Origin: an uncultured Halioglobus sp.
Lineage (GTDB): Bacteria > Pseudomonadota > Gammaproteobacteria > Pseudomonadales > Halieaceae
DNA length: 7,545 nucleotides
Assembly (NCBI GenBank): GCA_905480565.1
Contig: CAJQQW010000456.1
Location: 1 to 7,545 of the forward strand
Direction: 5' to 3'
Below the pieces are notes generated by a model. It saw only the letters and a list, made by a program, of their open reading frames with translations. It had not been told where the DNA came from and did not search any database. Below, in pieces: positions 5,791 to 7,545 of this stretch. The stretch's first letter is position 1. Each line of letters opens with the position of its first letter. Both the position numbers and the translations under genes were made by a program.

Positions 5791-7436
5791 CTACCCAGCA
5801 TTTCCTTGGCATGTGCCAGGGTCTGCTTGGTAATCTTCACGCCCCCCAGCATGCGGGCGATCTCCTCGACTTTTTCGTCTTCACTGAGTGAGCGCAGGCC
5901 GGCTTCGGTGGTTTTTCCATCGCTTGCCTTGGTCACCTGCAGGTGATGACTGCCCTGGGCAGCGACCTGTGGCAGATGGGTGACACAGAGCACCTGGGCC
6001 CGTTCACCGAGGGCGCGGAGTAATTTGCCCACCACTTCTGCGACGGCACCGCCAATCCCGACATCCACCTCGTCAAATACCATGCTCGGCACCGTGGCGG
6101 TGTCGGCGGTGACCACCCCGATAGCAAGGCTGATGCGCGACAGTTCGCCACCGGAGGCCACTTTGCCGAGTTCCCGCGGCGGCGCACCGGGGTTGGTGCT
6201 GATCAGGAATTCGATCTCCTCCTCGCCATGGGGGTGCGGATGATCGTTCTTGACCGGGTGAAAGCCAATCTCGAATTGGCAGCCCGACATGGCCAGGGAA
6301 TCCAGTTGTTTGGTGGTTTGCTTGACCAATTTCTTTGCCGCGGTGCGGCGCTGCTTGCCGAGTCGCTTGGCGTCGGTGGCGTACTGAGTAACCAGTCCAT
6401 CCATCTCAGCTTCCAGCTGTTCGATTCGCTGGCTGCCGCCTGCCAGCCCCTTGAGTTCCTCCCGCAGTGACTGGTGCATCTCCTGCAGCTTCTCCGGCAG
6501 TACCTTGTGCTTGCGCGCGACATCGTAAATAGCTTCGAGGCGCTGTTGCACAGTGGTCAGGCGCTCGGGATTGACCTGTACCGTATCGAGGTGGCGCTGC
6601 AATTCACCCCGTGCCTCGCTCAGTTGAATGGCAGCTGAATCGAGCAGGGCGCGGGCATCGGTAGCGGCCTCGGTCGTATGGGTGTCGCCATCGATTAGCT
6701 TCAGCGCCTGGTGCAGGCCACTCGCTTGTTCTTCGCACAGCGCCAGTGCCTGTTCCGTATCCTTGAGAATGTCCTCCGCATTGCCCAACAGTTTTTGCTC
6801 CTGCTCCAGTTCGGCCAGTTCGCCCGCCTGCAAATCCAGCGTGTCCAGTTCTTCTACCTGGTACGCAAGTAATTGCATTCGTCCGCTGTGTTCGTCCTTG
6901 GAGCCGGCCAGCAATGCCAGTTCGCGCTGCTTGCGCAGCCACTCGGAGGCGCATTCCTCCACCTTGCGAGTCAGTGGCTTGTGCCCCGCGTAGGCGTCCA
7001 GCATCGCCCGCTGTACTGGCTTGCGCAGCAATGACTGGTGTGCGTGCTGGCCGTGAATATCGACCAGCAGTGCGCCGAGGTCGGCGCAATCCTGCAGGGT
7101 GCAGACGCTGCCATTGATGTAGGCGCGGCTGCGGCCCTCCCGGGTGATGACCCGGCGCAGCAGGCAGTCGTTCCCGTCGCCGAGATCCCGGGTTTTGAGC
7201 CAGTGGACAGCCGAGGGAATGGCAGAGAGGTCGAAGCTGGCGCTGATTTCAGCCTTGTCGCAATCGTGGCGGATCGACTTGGCATCCGCCCGATCGCCGA
7301 GACACAGGCCAAGGGCGTCCAGCATGATGGATTTGCCCGCTCCTGTTTCGCCGGTGATGACGGTCATGCCGCTACTGAATTCCATTTCCAGTGCGGTAAT
7401 CACGGTGTAGTTGCTGATAGTGAGTTGCGTGAGCAT
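5787..7436 (-). CDS. recN: DNA repair protein RecN
   Basis: This complete 549-residue SMC-like ATPase acts on the nucleoid in double-strand break repair with RecA; E. coli RecN is of similar length. The N-terminal ATPase half has the Walker A motif GETGAGKS (29-36) and the Q-loop region DIHGQHAHQSLL (126-137). A long, Glu/Gln/Leu-rich coiled-coil region follows (about 155-245 and 265-385). The C-terminal half has the ABC signature KVASGGELSR (425-434), Walker B SMVFDEVDVGIGG (451-463) and the switch region THLPQVAAQGSHH (486-498). All catalytic landmarks are intact. The start at 7436 is the usual M-L-x-x-L-x-I-x-N-Y beginning of the family, although no strong ribosome binding site precedes it. 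The gene is convergent with fur with no terminator between. Confidence 0.98.
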   Translation of the reverse strand: MLTQLTISNYTVITALEMEFSSGMTVITGETGAGKSIMLDALGLCLGDRADAKSIRHDCDKAEISASFDLSAIPSAVHWLKTRDLGDGNDCLLRRVITREGRSRAYINGSVCTLQDCADLGALLVDIHGQHAHQSLLRKPVQRAMLDAYAGHKPLTRKVEECASEWLRKQRELALLAGSKDEHSGRMQLLAYQVEELDTLDLQAGELAELEQEQKLLGNAEDILKDTEQALALCEEQASGLHQALKLIDGDTHTTEAATDARALLDSAAIQLSEARGELQRHLDTVQVNPERLTTVQQRLEAIYDVARKHKVLPEKLQEMHQSLREELKGLAGGSQRIEQLEAEMDGLVTQYATDAKRLGKQRRTAAKKLVKQTTKQLDSLAMSGCQFEIGFHPVKNDHPHPHGEEEIEFLISTNPGAPPRELGKVASGGELSRISLAIGVVTADTATVPSMVFDEVDVGIGGAVAEVVGKLLRALGERAQVLCVTHLPQVAAQGSHHLQVTKASDGKTTEAGLRSLSEDEKVEEIARMLGGVKITKQTLAHAKEMLGS

Positions 7437-7460
7437 GGTGTCGTCGCCGTTATTTTGTCT

Positions 7461-7489
7461 GTTATACCCTGTCCGGGGGCCGGTTTAAA
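7461..7489 (-). promoter_or_regulatory. Candidate recN promoter
   Basis: On the minus strand TATAAC (7461-7466, five of six) is separated by exactly 17 bases from TTTAAA (7484-7489, four of six). The predicted start lies about 20 bases upstream of the recN ATG. The TTTAAA is the centre of a small palindrome, GGTTTAAACC (7482-7491). An ACAG half-site overlaps the -10 region, but a full LexA box is not visible, so SOS control is not shown. Nothing else was recognised in the remaining bases to 7545. Confidence 0.45.
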
Positions 7490-7545
7490 CCACTCGTGCA
7501 TATCACTATTCAGGGTTTTCCGTGACTTTGTTAATGACACCTGCT

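Noticed and set aside
7437..7500. LexA (SOS) box upstream of recN, expected from E. coli.
   Set aside because: Only an ATAACAG-like half-site is present on the minus strand; no CTGT with 8-base spacing to ACAG was found.

Overview
The window looks like a piece of chromosome from a marine-type, moderately high-GC gammaproteobacterium. The run smpB, ratA, rnfH, bamE, fur, recN is the conserved neighbourhood known from Pseudomonas and relatives. The protein sequences, including a one-cysteine Fur of Pseudomonas type, fit that class. No phage, insertion sequence, CRISPR array, tRNA or rRNA was seen. This is ordinary core genome with a few local oddities.

Layout. Positions 1-1633 (minus strand) hold the first 544 codons of a large AsmA-like envelope protein that runs off the left edge. 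Positions 1634-2092 are a 459-base gap with an inverted repeat, a strong minus-strand terminator and a series of hairpins. It may be a long smpB 3' end or an unannotated structured RNA. smpB lies at 2093-2575 (minus). Divergent from it is a plus-strand group: a sodium:solute symporter of the NSS/SNF family (2683-4059), ratA (4093-4524) and rnfH (4529-4843). bamE (4943-5299, minus) converges on rnfH and is divergent from fur (5374-5790, plus). recN (5787-7436, minus) is tail-to-tail with fur, and the two stop codons share one CTAG. The last 109 bases hold the recN promoter region and no recognisable gene.

How the genes relate. SmpB (ribosome rescue) and RatA (described as acting on ribosomes or binding a quinone-like lipid) sit near RnfH, a ubiquitin-fold protein named for its link to Rnf electron transport. 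BamE and the AsmA-like protein both serve the outer membrane. Fur is the ferrous-iron sensor and RecN the SMC-like DNA-repair ATPase. They are linked by conserved position rather than by a single pathway. The symporter between smpB and ratA is the least expected member, because in Pseudomonas aeruginosa smpB and ratA are direct neighbours, as far as I recall.

I found no convincing new multi-gene system. The most promising unexplained item is the structured stretch 1778-1950.
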